Shown here one piece after another: positions 8,515-18,600 of a stretch of DNA of 64,000 nucleotides. The stretch is from Betaproteobacteria bacterium (GTDB lineage: Bacteria; Pseudomonadota; Gammaproteobacteria; Burkholderiales; SHXO01), in the NCBI GenBank assembly GCA_025356655.1, contig JANXRW010000031.1, forward strand, positions 37,445 through 101,444. The letters are read 5' to 3'. The notes beneath the pieces are model-generated. The model was not told the DNA's origin, made no database searches, and saw nothing but the letters and a program-made list of their open reading frames with translations. A program made the position numbers and the translations under genes. The number at the start of each line of letters is the position of its first letter. Position 1 is the first letter of the stretch.

Positions 8515-9858
8515 TTGCCCACGATTGCCCGCTTAGTCCTCCTGTTGGCCTGCCTTGCCCTCACCACCGGAACGCGCGCGGGCCTGCCGCCGCCCTTGGC
8601 CGAGGGTGGTGTGCCCACACTTGCCCCGGTGCTCGAGCTGGTCACTCCGGCGGTCGTGAACATCGCCGTGCTGACCAACGGTGGCCAGCAGAGCCCGCAA
8701 TTGTCGCAGGAGTTCCGACGCTTCTTTGGCACGCCAGAACGCACCCGTCCGCAGCTCTCTGCGGGCTCCGGGGTCATCGTTGACGCGCAGAAGGGTTTGG
8801 TGCTCACCAACCACCACGTGATCAAGGATTCGCAGAAGATCCTCGTCACCCTGAAGGATGGCCGACGGCTCGCGGCGCAGCTCATCGGCAGCGATGCCGG
8901 TACGGACGTAGCGCTGCTCAGCGTCGAGCCCGCTGGGCTTACCGCAGTGCGTTTCGCCGACTCGGACCAAATTCGCGTGGGCGACTATGTTCTGGCCATC
9001 GGCAACCCCTTCGGGCTCGGCCAGACGGTGACCTCGGGGATCGTCAGTGCGCTGGGCCGCACCGGGCTCAACATCGAGGGCTATGAGGACTTCGTGCAGA
9101 CGGACGCCTCCATCAACCCCGGCAACTCCGGTGGTGCGCTGATCAACCTGCGCGGTGAATTAGTCGGCATCAACACCGCCATCATCGGCCCCTCGGGCGG
9201 CAATGTGGGCATCGGTTTTGCGGTGCCTAGCAACATGGTGCGTGCGGTGATGAACCAGCTGGCCAAGTACGGCGAGGTGCGCCGAGGACGGCTGGGCCTC
9301 ACGACCCAGGACGTGACGCCGGAACTGGCGGCGACTCTGGGCTTGCGCATCGGCGAGGGCGCAGCCGTCGTGGAGGTGGCCCCGGGGGCGCCGGCGGAGC
9401 GGGCCGGACTGCGCCGCAACGACCTCGTCCTTGCCCTAAACGCACGGCGCGTACGCAGCTCCTCCGACCTGCGCAATCAGATCGGCCTCGTGCCGGTGGG
9501 CGAGGAGGTGGAGTTGAAGGTGCGCCGCGGCGGTCAAGACCTGGTGCTACGCGCGCGCGTGGCACCCATCCAGATGGCCGTGGGTGCGCGGGGCTCGGCC
9601 GTGGTTCCCGAACTCGCCGGGGCCAGCGTCGGGAACGTGGAGCGTGATGGGCGGCCCGAGGCGGTGATCGTGGTGGCGGTGCAGCGCGCAAGCGCCGCCT
9701 GGGCTCACGGCCTGCGCGAGGGCGACGTGATCTTGGCCGTCAACGGCTCGAAGATGCACAACACACGGGAGTTCCTCCTCGCACTTCGCGAGGAGGGCAA
9801 CTTGGTGCTGAGCATCGGGCGTGGGGACTACAGCTTTGCCGTAGCGATCCGGCGATGA
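8515..9858 (+). CDS. Do-like (DegP/DegQ/HtrA family) periplasmic serine protease
   Basis: The protein has the Do/HtrA layout: signal peptide (residues 1-22), trypsin-like domain with His101 in TNHHV, Asp131 in GTDVALL and Ser205 in NPGNSGGAL, then two PDZ domains (about residues 260-350 and 375-445). It degrades or refolds damaged periplasmic proteins. I prefer the TTG at 8515 because GAGGAG precedes it by about 7 bases and the signal peptide starts immediately. ATGs at 8428 and 8455 are in frame but would put about 20-29 polar residues before the signal peptide. The last 31 bases overlap the convergent OmpA-family gene. Confidence 0.9.
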   Translation: MPTIARLVLLLACLALTTGTRAGLPPPLAEGGVPTLAPVLELVTPAVVNIAVLTNGGQQSPQLSQEFRRFFGTPERTRPQLSAGSGVIVDAQKGLVLTNHHVIKDSQKILVTLKDGRRLAAQLIGSDAGTDVALLSVEPAGLTAVRFADSDQIRVGDYVLAIGNPFGLGQTVTSGIVSALGRTGLNIEGYEDFVQTDASINPGNSGGALINLRGELVGINTAIIGPSGGNVGIGFAVPSNMVRAVMNQLAKYGEVRRGRLGLTTQDVTPELAATLGLRIGEGAAVVEVAPGAPAERAGLRRNDLVLALNARRVRSSSDLRNQIGLVPVGEEVELKVRRGGQDLVLRARVAPIQMAVGARGSAVVPELAGASVGNVERDGRPEAVIVVAVQRASAAWAHGLREGDVILAVNGSKMHNTREFLLALREEGNLVLSIGRGDYSFAVAIRR

Positions 9859-11042
9859 ACCGCGTGTAACGCCACCTTGCGGTGCAGGGGACGGCCGGTC
9901 TTGACGTGCGTTACGGGTGACGCCTTGAGGTGAACCGCCCGCCGGGCGGAGACCCTCACGCTGTGCGCCGAGTGCGCTGCGCGTGCCGCCGCCTGGCGAC
10001 TGGCGGCACCATGTGGCGCGTGCTTGGCGACTCGCCGTAGCGGTTGGGCCAGCGTGGCGGCGGGCGCCGCAGGCAACGTGGAGGATGCACCGATGCGCAG
10101 TTTTATCTCGACGCGACGGTTGGCGGAGCGACCCTCCGGCGTTTGGTTGTCCCCCACGGGCGCTGCCTGGCCATAGCCACGGGCGAGGATCGCCTTGGGG
10201 GAGACCCCGCGGGAGACGAGGTAAGCTTTGACCGCATCGGCGCGCCGCTGCGACAGCGTCCGGTTGGCGGGGGCTGCGCCCGCGTCATCCGTGTGGCCTG
10301 ACACCTCTGCCATCCACTTGGCGTCGGCCAGCATCAGTTTGGCCACTTCATTGAGCACTTCGCGCGCGGTCGGCGAGAGTTCCAGCGTGCCGTTGGCGAA
10401 GTGTACCTCGCTCTTGATGGATTGCGGCTCGGTTGCCGGCGCCGGTTGCGCTGGGGGTGGCGCCGGCGTGGGCTCGGGCGCGGCGGTGGGGGTGGCCGTG
10501 CCATCCGCTGCCGCAAGTCGCTCCGCCGGTTTGTCCGGCAGGGGCGCCGCGGCAGCCCGTAGTTCCACGATCGCCGGCGCGGGAGCCTCCTGCACCGGGC
10601 GAACCTCGACCACCCGGGTGTCCTCGGTGGCCTCGCGCGCGACCCCGATGGAACAACCGCTGGCGTCCACCTTGACGCCCGGGGGCGTGTTAGGGCAGCG
10701 GTCGAGGCGGTCAGGCACGCCATCATTGTCGCTGTCGGCTTCTGTAGGGATGGGGCCGGTGGAAGTCGGCTGCGCGTTCCAGTTGTCCTTGCCGCAGATG
10801 AGAACGCCGATCAACGCACCGACGACGGCGCCGGCCACGGCCACCGTCCGATCCCGCGCGCTGCCGGCAGCGCCTCCCACCAGGCCGCCTACGCCCGCAC
10901 AAAAGCGCCAGTCCTTCGTCCAGTTGGCCATCTGCGGCATGTCCGGCAGCCGAGGCATCTGCGGCATCGAGGGCAGGGAAGAGCACCCCGCCAACATGCT
11001 CGCGATCACCAGGGCGGACACGCTCCGCGAAGTCATTGTCAT
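9828..11042 (-). CDS. OmpA-family lipoprotein with basic His-rich C-terminal tail
   Basis: The 404-residue protein has a lipoprotein signal with lipobox LAGC (Cys20). A Met/Pro repeat region and a Gly-rich hydrophobic segment (residues 50-83, GlyZipper-like) follow. DSDNDGVPDRLDRCPNTP is the thrombospondin-3-type calcium motif usual before OmpA domains, and a Pro/Ala linker follows it. The OmpA peptidoglycan-binding domain (about 211-317) has SGHTDDAG and SQRRADAVKAYL. It should tether the outer membrane to peptidoglycan. Oddly, about 87 residues follow this domain, with no Asp or Glu and many His, Lys and Arg. The final codons overlap the convergent protease gene by 31 bases. Confidence 0.88.
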   Translation of the reverse strand: MTMTSRSVSALVIASMLAGCSSLPSMPQMPRLPDMPQMANWTKDWRFCAGVGGLVGGAAGSARDRTVAVAGAVVGALIGVLICGKDNWNAQPTSTGPIPTEADSDNDGVPDRLDRCPNTPPGVKVDASGCSIGVAREATEDTRVVEVRPVQEAPAPAIVELRAAAAPLPDKPAERLAAADGTATPTAAPEPTPAPPPAQPAPATEPQSIKSEVHFANGTLELSPTAREVLNEVAKLMLADAKWMAEVSGHTDDAGAAPANRTLSQRRADAVKAYLVSRGVSPKAILARGYGQAAPVGDNQTPEGRSANRRVEIKLRIGASSTLPAAPAATLAQPLRRVAKHAPHGAASRQAAARAAHSAHSVRVSARRAVHLKASPVTHVKTGRPLHRKVALHAVHRRIATAKL

Positions 11043-11186
11043 TGCCTTGCTCCTTGCACCCCGGCCCTGGGCCGGGAAGCTTTAAGTGATCAGGGCGCTC
11101 ACCCGAATCCTCTGAAGCGAGCGTGGGCGCACCTCGGGGTCAGCCTAAAGCAGACGCGCCAGGCTTACAAGCGCCAGCGTAGGCCT

Positions 11187-12854
11187 TTAGCGGCCGCCCA
11201 GTGCCTCCCATTCCTTTTCTTGCAGGGCCCGCCATTGGATCTTGCCTGATCCCGAGCGGGGCAACGCATCGACGAACTGTACCTGCCTCGGCACTTTATA
11301 GGCGGCCATGTGTTCGCGACACCAAGCGACGATCTCCTCCACACCCAGCGTCGCGCGGGCCTCCGCACGCAGTACGATCACCGCTTTGACGGTCTCCCCG
11401 CGGCGCTCGTCCGGGGCGGCAATCACGGCCACTTCCTGGATGCCGTGGTGCTGGTACATAACTGATTCCACCTCGGCTGGCCAGACCTTGAAGCCCGCCG
11501 CATTGATCATGCGCTTGAGGCGGTCGCTGATATGAAAGAAGCCGTCCTCGTCCTGATGCCCCAGGTCACCGGTACGCAGGTAACGCGCGCCCTCCACGTC
11601 GGCGAAGGCCTCGCTCGTTGCCTCCGGGTTTCCCCAGTAGCCCAGAAAAATCTGCGGCCCGCGCGACAGGATCTCCCCCTTTTCGCCCGGTCCCAGCACG
11701 CGCAGGGAGTCTGGGTCGACGACGATAGACTGCGTGTCGAACACCGGGATGCCCCCACACTGTCGCCGCAACCGCTGCGGCGGGTTGGAATGAGTTTGCG
11801 ACATGGATTCCGTCATGCCATAGGCTTCCATGTACTCGATGCCACACCGGTCGAACAGTGCTCGCGCCACGGCCTCGGGCATCGCCGTGCCACCGCCGAA
11901 GACGTTCTGCAGCGACGACAGGTCGCAGCCCGCCGTGGCGGGGTGGGCCAGGAGGTCTACGACCATCGTTGGGACGTTGGCCCAATGCGTGCACCGGTGG
12001 TCCTGTATCAGCCGCGCCGCCAGCGCGGCGTCCCAGCGTAGCAATGGACACAGAGATCCACCCACATAAATGCCTGCGTTCATGCTGTGCTGCATGCCCG
12101 TGACATGAAAGAAGGGCGCCGTGGCGAGCAGGACCGCACCCGGCCGCATACCCTCCCAGATTGCACCGCCTACCGCCGTGGTCATGACCGTTCGGTGGCT
12201 GTGCATGCAGCCCTTGGGGCGGCCGGTGGTCCCGGAGGTGTAGAGGATGGCGCACAGGTCATTGGGCTTCGCGAGTTCTGGGCCCGGAACCGCCCCGGCG
12301 ACCAGGGCCTGGGCCCAGGCCACGGCCCCCGCCGGGGGTGGCTCGCGCGCAGCACCCAGGCCGGAGGGGAGGCAAGGCGCGACGGCGGGGTCCACATAGT
12401 CCGAGTAGGTCGCCATGATCCCCGTGTCAAGAATGCTCCCCAGCAGGGGGGCAAAGTGGTGGGCTACGTCCTGCCCGAAGATCGCCAGGCGGGCACCGCT
12501 GTCCGACGCGTAGTGCTCCAACTCGGACACGACGCTCATGGGGTTGACTGGCACCACGACCGCTCCGGCACGTAGGAGTCCGTAGTAGGCGATGATGAAC
12601 TGAGGGCAGTTCTGAAGGTCCAGCAGAACCCGGTCGCCCGCCCTCAGGCCGCAGTGCTCCTGCAGATGACCCGCCAGCGCCTCCGCCTGGGAGTGTGCTT
12701 CGGCGTAGGTCAACCGGTGTCCGTAGAACCAGGTAAGCGGGGTGTGCGGGTAACGTGCGGCCGATACAACCAGGTTGTACCAGAGCGTGGTGTCGGGCAC
12801 GGGCAGGCTGCGCGGAAGCCCTTTGGGCCAGAATCGGAAGTGCCGCGGTTCCAT
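11187..12854 (-). CDS. AMP-dependent acyl-CoA synthetase/ligase (tandem copy 2)
   Basis: The roughly 555-residue enzyme is an ANL-superfamily acyl-CoA ligase. YTSGTTGRPKGCMHSH is the phosphate-binding loop, EAYGMTES the substrate/AMP motif, YLRTGDLGHQDEDGFF the hinge region, and PRSGSGKIQW carries the catalytic C-terminal Lys. It activates a carboxylic acid to acyl-AMP and then acyl-CoA; chain type cannot be inferred. The start at 12854 (MEPRHFRFWP) was chosen because it aligns with MEPAHFNFWP in the neighbouring paralogue. An in-frame ATG at 12884 is possible. The two genes are clear tandem duplicates on the same strand. Confidence 0.9.
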   Translation of the reverse strand: MEPRHFRFWPKGLPRSLPVPDTTLWYNLVVSAARYPHTPLTWFYGHRLTYAEAHSQAEALAGHLQEHCGLRAGDRVLLDLQNCPQFIIAYYGLLRAGAVVVPVNPMSVVSELEHYASDSGARLAIFGQDVAHHFAPLLGSILDTGIMATYSDYVDPAVAPCLPSGLGAAREPPPAGAVAWAQALVAGAVPGPELAKPNDLCAILYTSGTTGRPKGCMHSHRTVMTTAVGGAIWEGMRPGAVLLATAPFFHVTGMQHSMNAGIYVGGSLCPLLRWDAALAARLIQDHRCTHWANVPTMVVDLLAHPATAGCDLSSLQNVFGGGTAMPEAVARALFDRCGIEYMEAYGMTESMSQTHSNPPQRLRRQCGGIPVFDTQSIVVDPDSLRVLGPGEKGEILSRGPQIFLGYWGNPEATSEAFADVEGARYLRTGDLGHQDEDGFFHISDRLKRMINAAGFKVWPAEVESVMYQHHGIQEVAVIAAPDERRGETVKAVIVLRAEARATLGVEEIVAWCREHMAAYKVPRQVQFVDALPRSGSGKIQWRALQEKEWEALGGR

Positions 12855-12993
12855 CAGTGGGGCCGTCTTCGATCGGCGGGGCATCCGACGGCACGGCCGC
12901 CACCGGTATTCACCGCCAGTTTGGGCGCGATTGGACCACGGCCACCGGGCCGCGTCAATGCCCGGCGCCTATGCCGGCGGGGCTTGGCATGAG

Positions 12994-14670
12994 TCAGGCC
13001 GGCCCCGAGCGGGGATGCTCGCGCTCCTGCAGCAAGCGCCACTGCACCTTGCCCGTGGCGGAGCGCGGCAAGGTCTCGACGAACTCCACCACCCGCGGGA
13101 CCTTATAGGCTGCCATGTGTCCGCGGCACCACTCGGTGATGTCCTCGTCGCGGACCTGTCCGCGGCGCTCCGGACGTAACACCACGACCGCCTTGACGGT
13201 TTCACCACGACGCGCATCCTGCGTTGCGATGATGCAGGCCTCCTGCACGTCGGGGTTGCCGTAGAGGACGGCTTCCACCTCGGCGGGCCATACTTTGAAT
13301 CCCGAGGCATTGATCATGCGTTTCAACCGATCGACGATGAAAAAGTAGCCGTCTTCATCGATGCGGCCCAGATCGCCCGTGCGGAAGAATCGCTTTCCGT
13401 CCAGTTCCAGGAAGGCCTGCGCCGTGGCCTCGGCGTTGCGCCAGTAGCCCAGAAAGATCTGCGGACCGCTGCTGACGATCTCGCCCACTTCGCCGGGCGC
13501 CAACTCGGCAGCCGTGGCCGGGTCGATGATCCGGCTGTCGGTGTCACAGATGGGAATGCCCAGGCACTGCCGCTTGGGGCGTTGGGGCGGATTGATGTGC
13601 GTGGGGGCAATGGTCTCGGATAAACCATAGCCCTCGATGTAGTCCAGGGCAAGGTGGTCCTTGAGGCGTTGCGCCACGGCCGCAGGCATGGCCGCGCCGC
13701 CCCCGGCGATGCGTCGAAGGCTGGAGAGGTCGTAGCGGGGCAGATCTGGATTAGCCAGGAAGTCGATGGCCATGGTCGTGATGTTGGTCCAGCCCTGGAC
13801 CCGGTAGCGCTCGATGAGTCGCGCCGCCACCGTGCGATCCCAGCGTGTCATTAGAATGACCGTGGCACCGCAGAAGATGGGCTGGTTCATGCCGCTTTGC
13901 ATGCCCGTCACGTGGAACAGGGGCAGCGTGCAGAGCAGCGTGGCGTCGGGTCCCGCAGCGCCCATCCAGGCGTTACCGATCACGGTGGTGCTCATGACCG
14001 TCTCGTGGGAGTGCATGCAGCCCTTCGGCCGCCCCGTGGTTCCCGAGGTGTAGGGCATGACGCACAGGTCACCAGGGCCGACATCGCAGACCCTAGGCGT
14101 GAGCCTGTAGGCGAGCGCCTCGGCCCAGCGCGTGGCGCCGGGCTGGTCCGGATCCACTGCGGCCGCGCTCACCGAATCCGGCAGGGGAATATCGGTAGGC
14201 GACTGGACGTAGTCACCATAACGGGCCAGGATGGCATGCGTAAACAGGCCCTCACCGAGGAGGCCGCGTACCGTGGGGAAGACCTCCTGCCCGCAAAGGA
14301 TCACCCGTGCCTCGCAGTCGGTCGCCTGGTGGCGAAGTTCATCGACTAAGTTCATTGGGTTGACGGGAACCACCATGGCGCCCGCCCGCAGGATGGCGTA
14401 GAAGCCGATGATGAACTGCGGGCAATTCTGCATGAACAGCATCACGCGATCGCCGCGACGCACGGCGCAGCGCTGCTGGAGAAATCCCGCCAGCGCCCCG
14501 ACCTGCTGCTCGGCCGCGGCGTAACTCAGTTCACTCCCGTAGTACACCACCATCGCGCGATCGGGATAGCGCTGTGCGGAGACCTCCAGGTTATAGTGCA
14601 GACTGGTTCTGGGGCGTGTGATCGATCGCGGCAGGTTCTCGGGCCAGAAATTAAAGTGGGCTGGCTCCAT
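12994..14670 (-). CDS. AMP-dependent acyl-CoA synthetase/ligase (tandem copy 1)
   Basis: The roughly 558-residue paralogue of the next gene has YTSGTTGRPKGCMHSH, EGYGLSET, FFRTGDLGRIDEDGYF and PRSATGKVQW with the catalytic Lys. It forms acyl-CoA from a carboxylate, ATP and CoA. The two copies share motif context throughout (for example HINPPQRPKRQC against HSNPPQRLRRQC) but differ enough that divergence is not recent. I chose ATG 14670 (MEPAHFNFWP) by alignment with the paralogue, with GGAAG upstream; ATGs at 14691 and 14760 are alternatives. The gene lies just past the 3' end of pilE but is unrelated to the pilus. Confidence 0.9.
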   Translation of the reverse strand: MEPAHFNFWPENLPRSITRPRTSLHYNLEVSAQRYPDRAMVVYYGSELSYAAAEQQVGALAGFLQQRCAVRRGDRVMLFMQNCPQFIIGFYAILRAGAMVVPVNPMNLVDELRHQATDCEARVILCGQEVFPTVRGLLGEGLFTHAILARYGDYVQSPTDIPLPDSVSAAAVDPDQPGATRWAEALAYRLTPRVCDVGPGDLCVMPYTSGTTGRPKGCMHSHETVMSTTVIGNAWMGAAGPDATLLCTLPLFHVTGMQSGMNQPIFCGATVILMTRWDRTVAARLIERYRVQGWTNITTMAIDFLANPDLPRYDLSSLRRIAGGGAAMPAAVAQRLKDHLALDYIEGYGLSETIAPTHINPPQRPKRQCLGIPICDTDSRIIDPATAAELAPGEVGEIVSSGPQIFLGYWRNAEATAQAFLELDGKRFFRTGDLGRIDEDGYFFIVDRLKRMINASGFKVWPAEVEAVLYGNPDVQEACIIATQDARRGETVKAVVVLRPERRGQVRDEDITEWCRGHMAAYKVPRVVEFVETLPRSATGKVQWRLLQEREHPRSGPA

Positions 14671-14782
14671 GGGCGGCTCGCTTCCGTGCATAAGGTAGGC
14701 TGGCTCGGACCGGGATCGGCCCGATGCCCCTATTCTTGACCGCTTGCGCGCGCTTGGCAATGGCGGCGGGCACGCCCGGGAC

Positions 14783-15220
14783 CTACCAGTGCTGCTCGGC
14801 AGCCTCGAATGCGCCGTCGTGGTCCGCGTCCCAGCGCTTGGCCCCGGTGGAGTCCAACTCCACCATGCCGTCGATCACCTGGTTGCCAATGGGGGTGGCG
14901 CGCAGGGTATAGGAACCGCCCGCATTGGCGTTGATGGTCAGGTTGTAGAAGGCCGTGGCGTTGTTCTGCGGCGAGGTGGTGAAGGGCAGCGCCGGGTTGA
15001 CGCCGCCGGGCTGGTAGGTGCTGTTCTCCGTGTAGACCCGCTCCATGAACTGAGCGAGCGAACTCAGGTCGGCCTCGGCATTGGCGCGTCGGCTCTTGCG
15101 CACGCTGCTGTCGTAAGCAGAGGAGGCCACGGCAGCAAGGATGCCGACGATGGCGACCGTGACCAAGATCTCGATTAGGCTGAAGCCGCGCGCGCGCGAC
15201 CGGGCATGGCAAGATTGCAT
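14783..15220 (-). CDS. pilE: Type IV pilin-like protein PilE
   Basis: The 145-residue prepilin has leader QSCHARSRARG cut before FSLIEILVTVAIVGILAAVA, with the conserved Glu5 and the hydrophobic assembly helix. The globular part ends in AKRWDADHDGAFEAAEQHW. It is the last gene of the minor-pilin cluster, where PilE sits in Pseudomonas-type operons. Minor pilins prime pilus assembly at the tip together with FimT/U, PilV, W and X. The start at 15220 is well supported by GGAGAAACC directly before the ATG, so the longer in-frame ATG at 15271 was discarded. Confidence 0.9.
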   Translation of the reverse strand: MQSCHARSRARGFSLIEILVTVAIVGILAAVASSAYDSSVRKSRRANAEADLSSLAQFMERVYTENSTYQPGGVNPALPFTTSPQNNATAFYNLTINANAGGSYTLRATPIGNQVIDGMVELDSTGAKRWDADHDGAFEAAEQHW

Positions 15221-15243
15221 GGTTTCTCCGGGAGGCGGCGGGG

Positions 15244-15609
15244 TCATTGGCCGGCGGGCGCCAGCACCCACATCTCCGCGACGCTGTCGAGGCCGTCGCG
15301 GGGCGAGCCCAGGGTGTAGCGGACCGGGGTGGCGCCGGGCAGTTTGCCCAAGTCGACGGTTCCGTTGCCGCTGTGGATGCGCAGGCGGCTGTTCACGTAG
15401 GCGAAGCCGTGGCCGGATATGTACAGGACCCGGGTATTGGCATCATTGCGCTGGTAGACGCCCGTGCCGCCCGGCGGTGCGCTGTTTTGGAGATTGGGGT
15501 CTCCGTTCACGCGTACCGCCAGAGCGGGCTGCAAGCCGGCCAGTGCCGTCAATAGTAAGCCGAGGGCGAGGCGGCGTCGGCGGTGGCGGGTTTCTGGGTG
15601 CGGGGTCAT
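15244..15609 (-). CDS. Small exported protein between pilY1 and pilE (PilY2 position)
   Basis: The 121-residue protein starts with a basic N-terminus and a signal peptide (LALGLLLTALAGLQPALA). The mature domain is about 90 residues with GTGVYQRNDANTRVLYISGHGF and LRIHSGNGTVDLGKLPG, and no recognised catalytic motif. The start is certain because AAGGAGG lies just upstream of ATG 15609. It sits 19 bases after pilY1 and 23 bases before pilE, exactly where pilY2 lies in Pseudomonas aeruginosa. I see no sequence basis for calling it PilY2 beyond size, export and position. A periplasmic accessory role in pilus assembly is an inference. Confidence 0.8.
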   Translation of the reverse strand: MTPHPETRHRRRRLALGLLLTALAGLQPALAVRVNGDPNLQNSAPPGGTGVYQRNDANTRVLYISGHGFAYVNSRLRIHSGNGTVDLGKLPGATPVRYTLGSPRDGLDSVAEMWVLAPAGQ

Positions 15610-15628
15610 GTCCGTCCTCCTTGGGGAG

Positions 15629-18600
15629 CTACTTAAGTTGGCGCCACATGACGCGCTTGCTGTTTTGGCCACCGCCGGACTCCTGCACGTTGCCGATGGT
15701 GGCGTCCGACTGGCTGTAGAGCTTGCGCTGTAGCGAGCCGCCCGCGCTGCCGCCGCCACCGCTGATACCCGTAGGCGCCAGGTCGATGATACCCGGCGAG
15801 GAAGCAATGGCGCTGGTGGCCACGCCCGCCACTTTGATGTCACTGCTGTTAATCACCTTGTCGTTGTTCGTGTCGAAGATGGCCGTCGAAGGCTGGTTCC
15901 CGGTAATGGGGTCCAACTCCATCAGGAACCCGTTGCCACCGAAGGAGCAGGGCGAGGTGTTGGGGATCAGCGTCGTGAAGATGATCCGGTTGTTGTTGAG
16001 AACCGGGTCGGTCACCTGACGCTCGCCGGTTCCGGGCAGATCCATGTACCAGCCCTTGTAGTTGAGCGGGCTGCTGTACATGGTCGAGGCGTTACCGTTG
16101 GTGCTCGAGTTGCGGTAGAGGACCCCGCTGGCGGTCTGGCTGCCGGTGATTGTCTGTTGCAGCAAGGAGTTTCGCCCGGCGACCGTTGCACCGTTGTCCC
16201 AGACACCGTAGAAGGTTTCCTTACCCGTAGTCGTGTTGTCGCCCGAGGCGAGGTACTGCCCCGTACCGAAGTAGACGATCAAGCCCCCGTTGGGGTGGCG
16301 CCCCACCTCGACACGCTCGGTGATCTGCTGCACGCCGCCGGAGCCGTCACTGGCCGTGAACAGTGGGGCAGGCGTGGCGGCCGATCCGTAGGAGACCACC
16401 CAGTTGTTGGGGTTACTACTGGTCACGTCGAACTTCCAGAGGTTGCCCAGCAGGTCGCCGGCAAAAATGTAGTCGGCAATGTAGTTGCCATTGACGTCCA
16501 CTGGGGTGGCCGTGGCTAGGCCGTTAGGCGTGGCGACCGTGCCCACTTTGGTGTCGATCTTCTTGATGAGCGCGCCCGTTTGCAGATCGACGAAGAACAG
16601 CACCGCATGCCCGGTCGTGCTCGTGGCGGCGACCCCATCGGTGGTGTCCGAGTTGTTGTAGCCGTTGCCGAATACCGCCGCCCACCTCCCATTGGCCAGG
16701 CGCACGATGGCAGGCTGACTGAAGGCGTACCCCATGTCGGGATCGTTTGCGTCGGTGAACTCCCAGAGCACCAGATTCGCCGCGTTGGTCTCGGTGAAGG
16801 TCGTGGGGTCGGTGACATCGAGCGCGTAGAAGCCGCGGCCGCCGCTGCGCAGACCACCCACCAGTATTGAGCGCCAGCGGCCGTTGATGAAGGCGTCGCC
16901 GATGGTTGCCGTGCCGTCCACGAAGTACTTGTGGCTGTAGGTCGGCGCGCTCAGCTTGGGCAGCTGCGGGAGAATCTTGCTGGGGACATAGGCCAGCATC
17001 TCGCGGCCCGTGGTGGCGTTGAAGCCATGCATCATGCCGTCGTTGGCGCCGACCCAAATCAAGCCCTGGCGCCCGAGGTAGGTGTTGCGAAACACCGAGT
17101 AGGGCTGCGCCTCCATGCTGTCCGGGTAGTTGAAGGAGGGCGGTCCCACAAAGAACGGGGCGGAATCCACGATGTCACCCAGCCTGCTCACCACCCGCGG
17201 GCGGAAGTTGTAGGGCGGCTGGCCTTCATTGGTTGTCGACCCGCGCACCCAGTCCAGCCGCTGGGAGCCGTAGCCCGTGCTGTTCGCGGCAGGGACCGCC
17301 GGCAGGTCGTAGACGCCGCTGGCGTTGAGGTTGAGGGCGTCGGCCTGAGCGGTGTCCATTTCCGTGGTGGTGGGCGACTTGTAGTTGGCCGGCCAGCGGA
17401 AGGCGATACCCTTGCCGGTGGAGGCCTTCAGGGTGATGATGGCGCGGCCCGTGCTGTAGTTCTGCCCGTTGACCACTTGTCCGGCATCCCAGAGGGTGGC
17501 GCCCAGGGACCCGTCGCTCTGTATGGGGAACGCGAGCAGCTGGCCGGACCAGTCGCCGGTGCTGAAGCGTGCCTGGTAGACGACGGCGCCGGTGCTGAGC
17601 GTACCCGTGTTCAGCGACACCGCCGAGCCTGAGCCCACCTTGGCTACGATGTCGTCCGTGACTGTGCTGATGGCGTCGGCAAAGGCTTGGGCGCTGCTGG
17701 CGAGGAAGGCCGTGCCCGTTCCACCCGCCGCGGCCATCTTGTTCATAGCGACGATGGCGTCCGGATTGGCCACCGTGTCTCCCAGACCCACGACATAGGT
17801 CTGTACGTCATAGGTCAGCGAACTCTTGCTCACCGAGCGCAGCGCCGTAATGGCGTTTACCGTGTCGATGGTGGCCTGGCCGGTGGAACTGCGCTGAGGG
17901 GTGGTGTAGAGCGCACCCGTGGGTGTGGACGTTGCCAGCCCATCGGTCACCAGCATCACGAAGTTGCGCTGGCAAGAGAAAGCGATCGGACTGCTCGCTC
18001 CGGTGTAATAGTTCTTCGCGGCAGTAATCGTGCCCGGGAGTGGCGTGTAAACCGCGCCGTTCTTGATCTCCGCGGTGTTGGCGTTGGTTTCGCTCCCCAG
18101 CAGTGTCATGAGGGTGTTGAAGTGTGTCGTCGAGTCCGCCTGAACCGACTCCACCAAGGTTCCCGAGCCGTTCACGTTGCCCAGGTAGCCCCAGGCGCGC
18201 GGCAGGTAGAATTGGCGCATCACCGGAACTGGCGTGAGGTCGATGACCGTCGGGGTCCCCCGGTTGGAGGGAAGGTAGCCCGCATCGGTTGGGGTGAAGC
18301 CAACTCCCCCGCAGGTGCCAAAGGGGCAGCCGGTGAAGCAGCCCGCTGACCACTGCTGGGCATCGGTGCCAGGCTGGTTGCAGGTGCCGCCCGCCACGCT
18401 GTGCTTGGCGGAGATGGCGTAGCTGGTGTTCGCCACGCCGGCGGCCGCGAAGGGGGAGGGGCCCGCCGATAGGCCCCAGAGGGTACTGCAATAAGTAAGG
18501 CCCCCCACCACCACCGGGCTGCAGCCCGAGAGCCCGCCGTTGCCGGTGTAGAGCACGTCGTTGACGTCCGGATCATCGCCGGATTTGTCGTAGGTGACGT

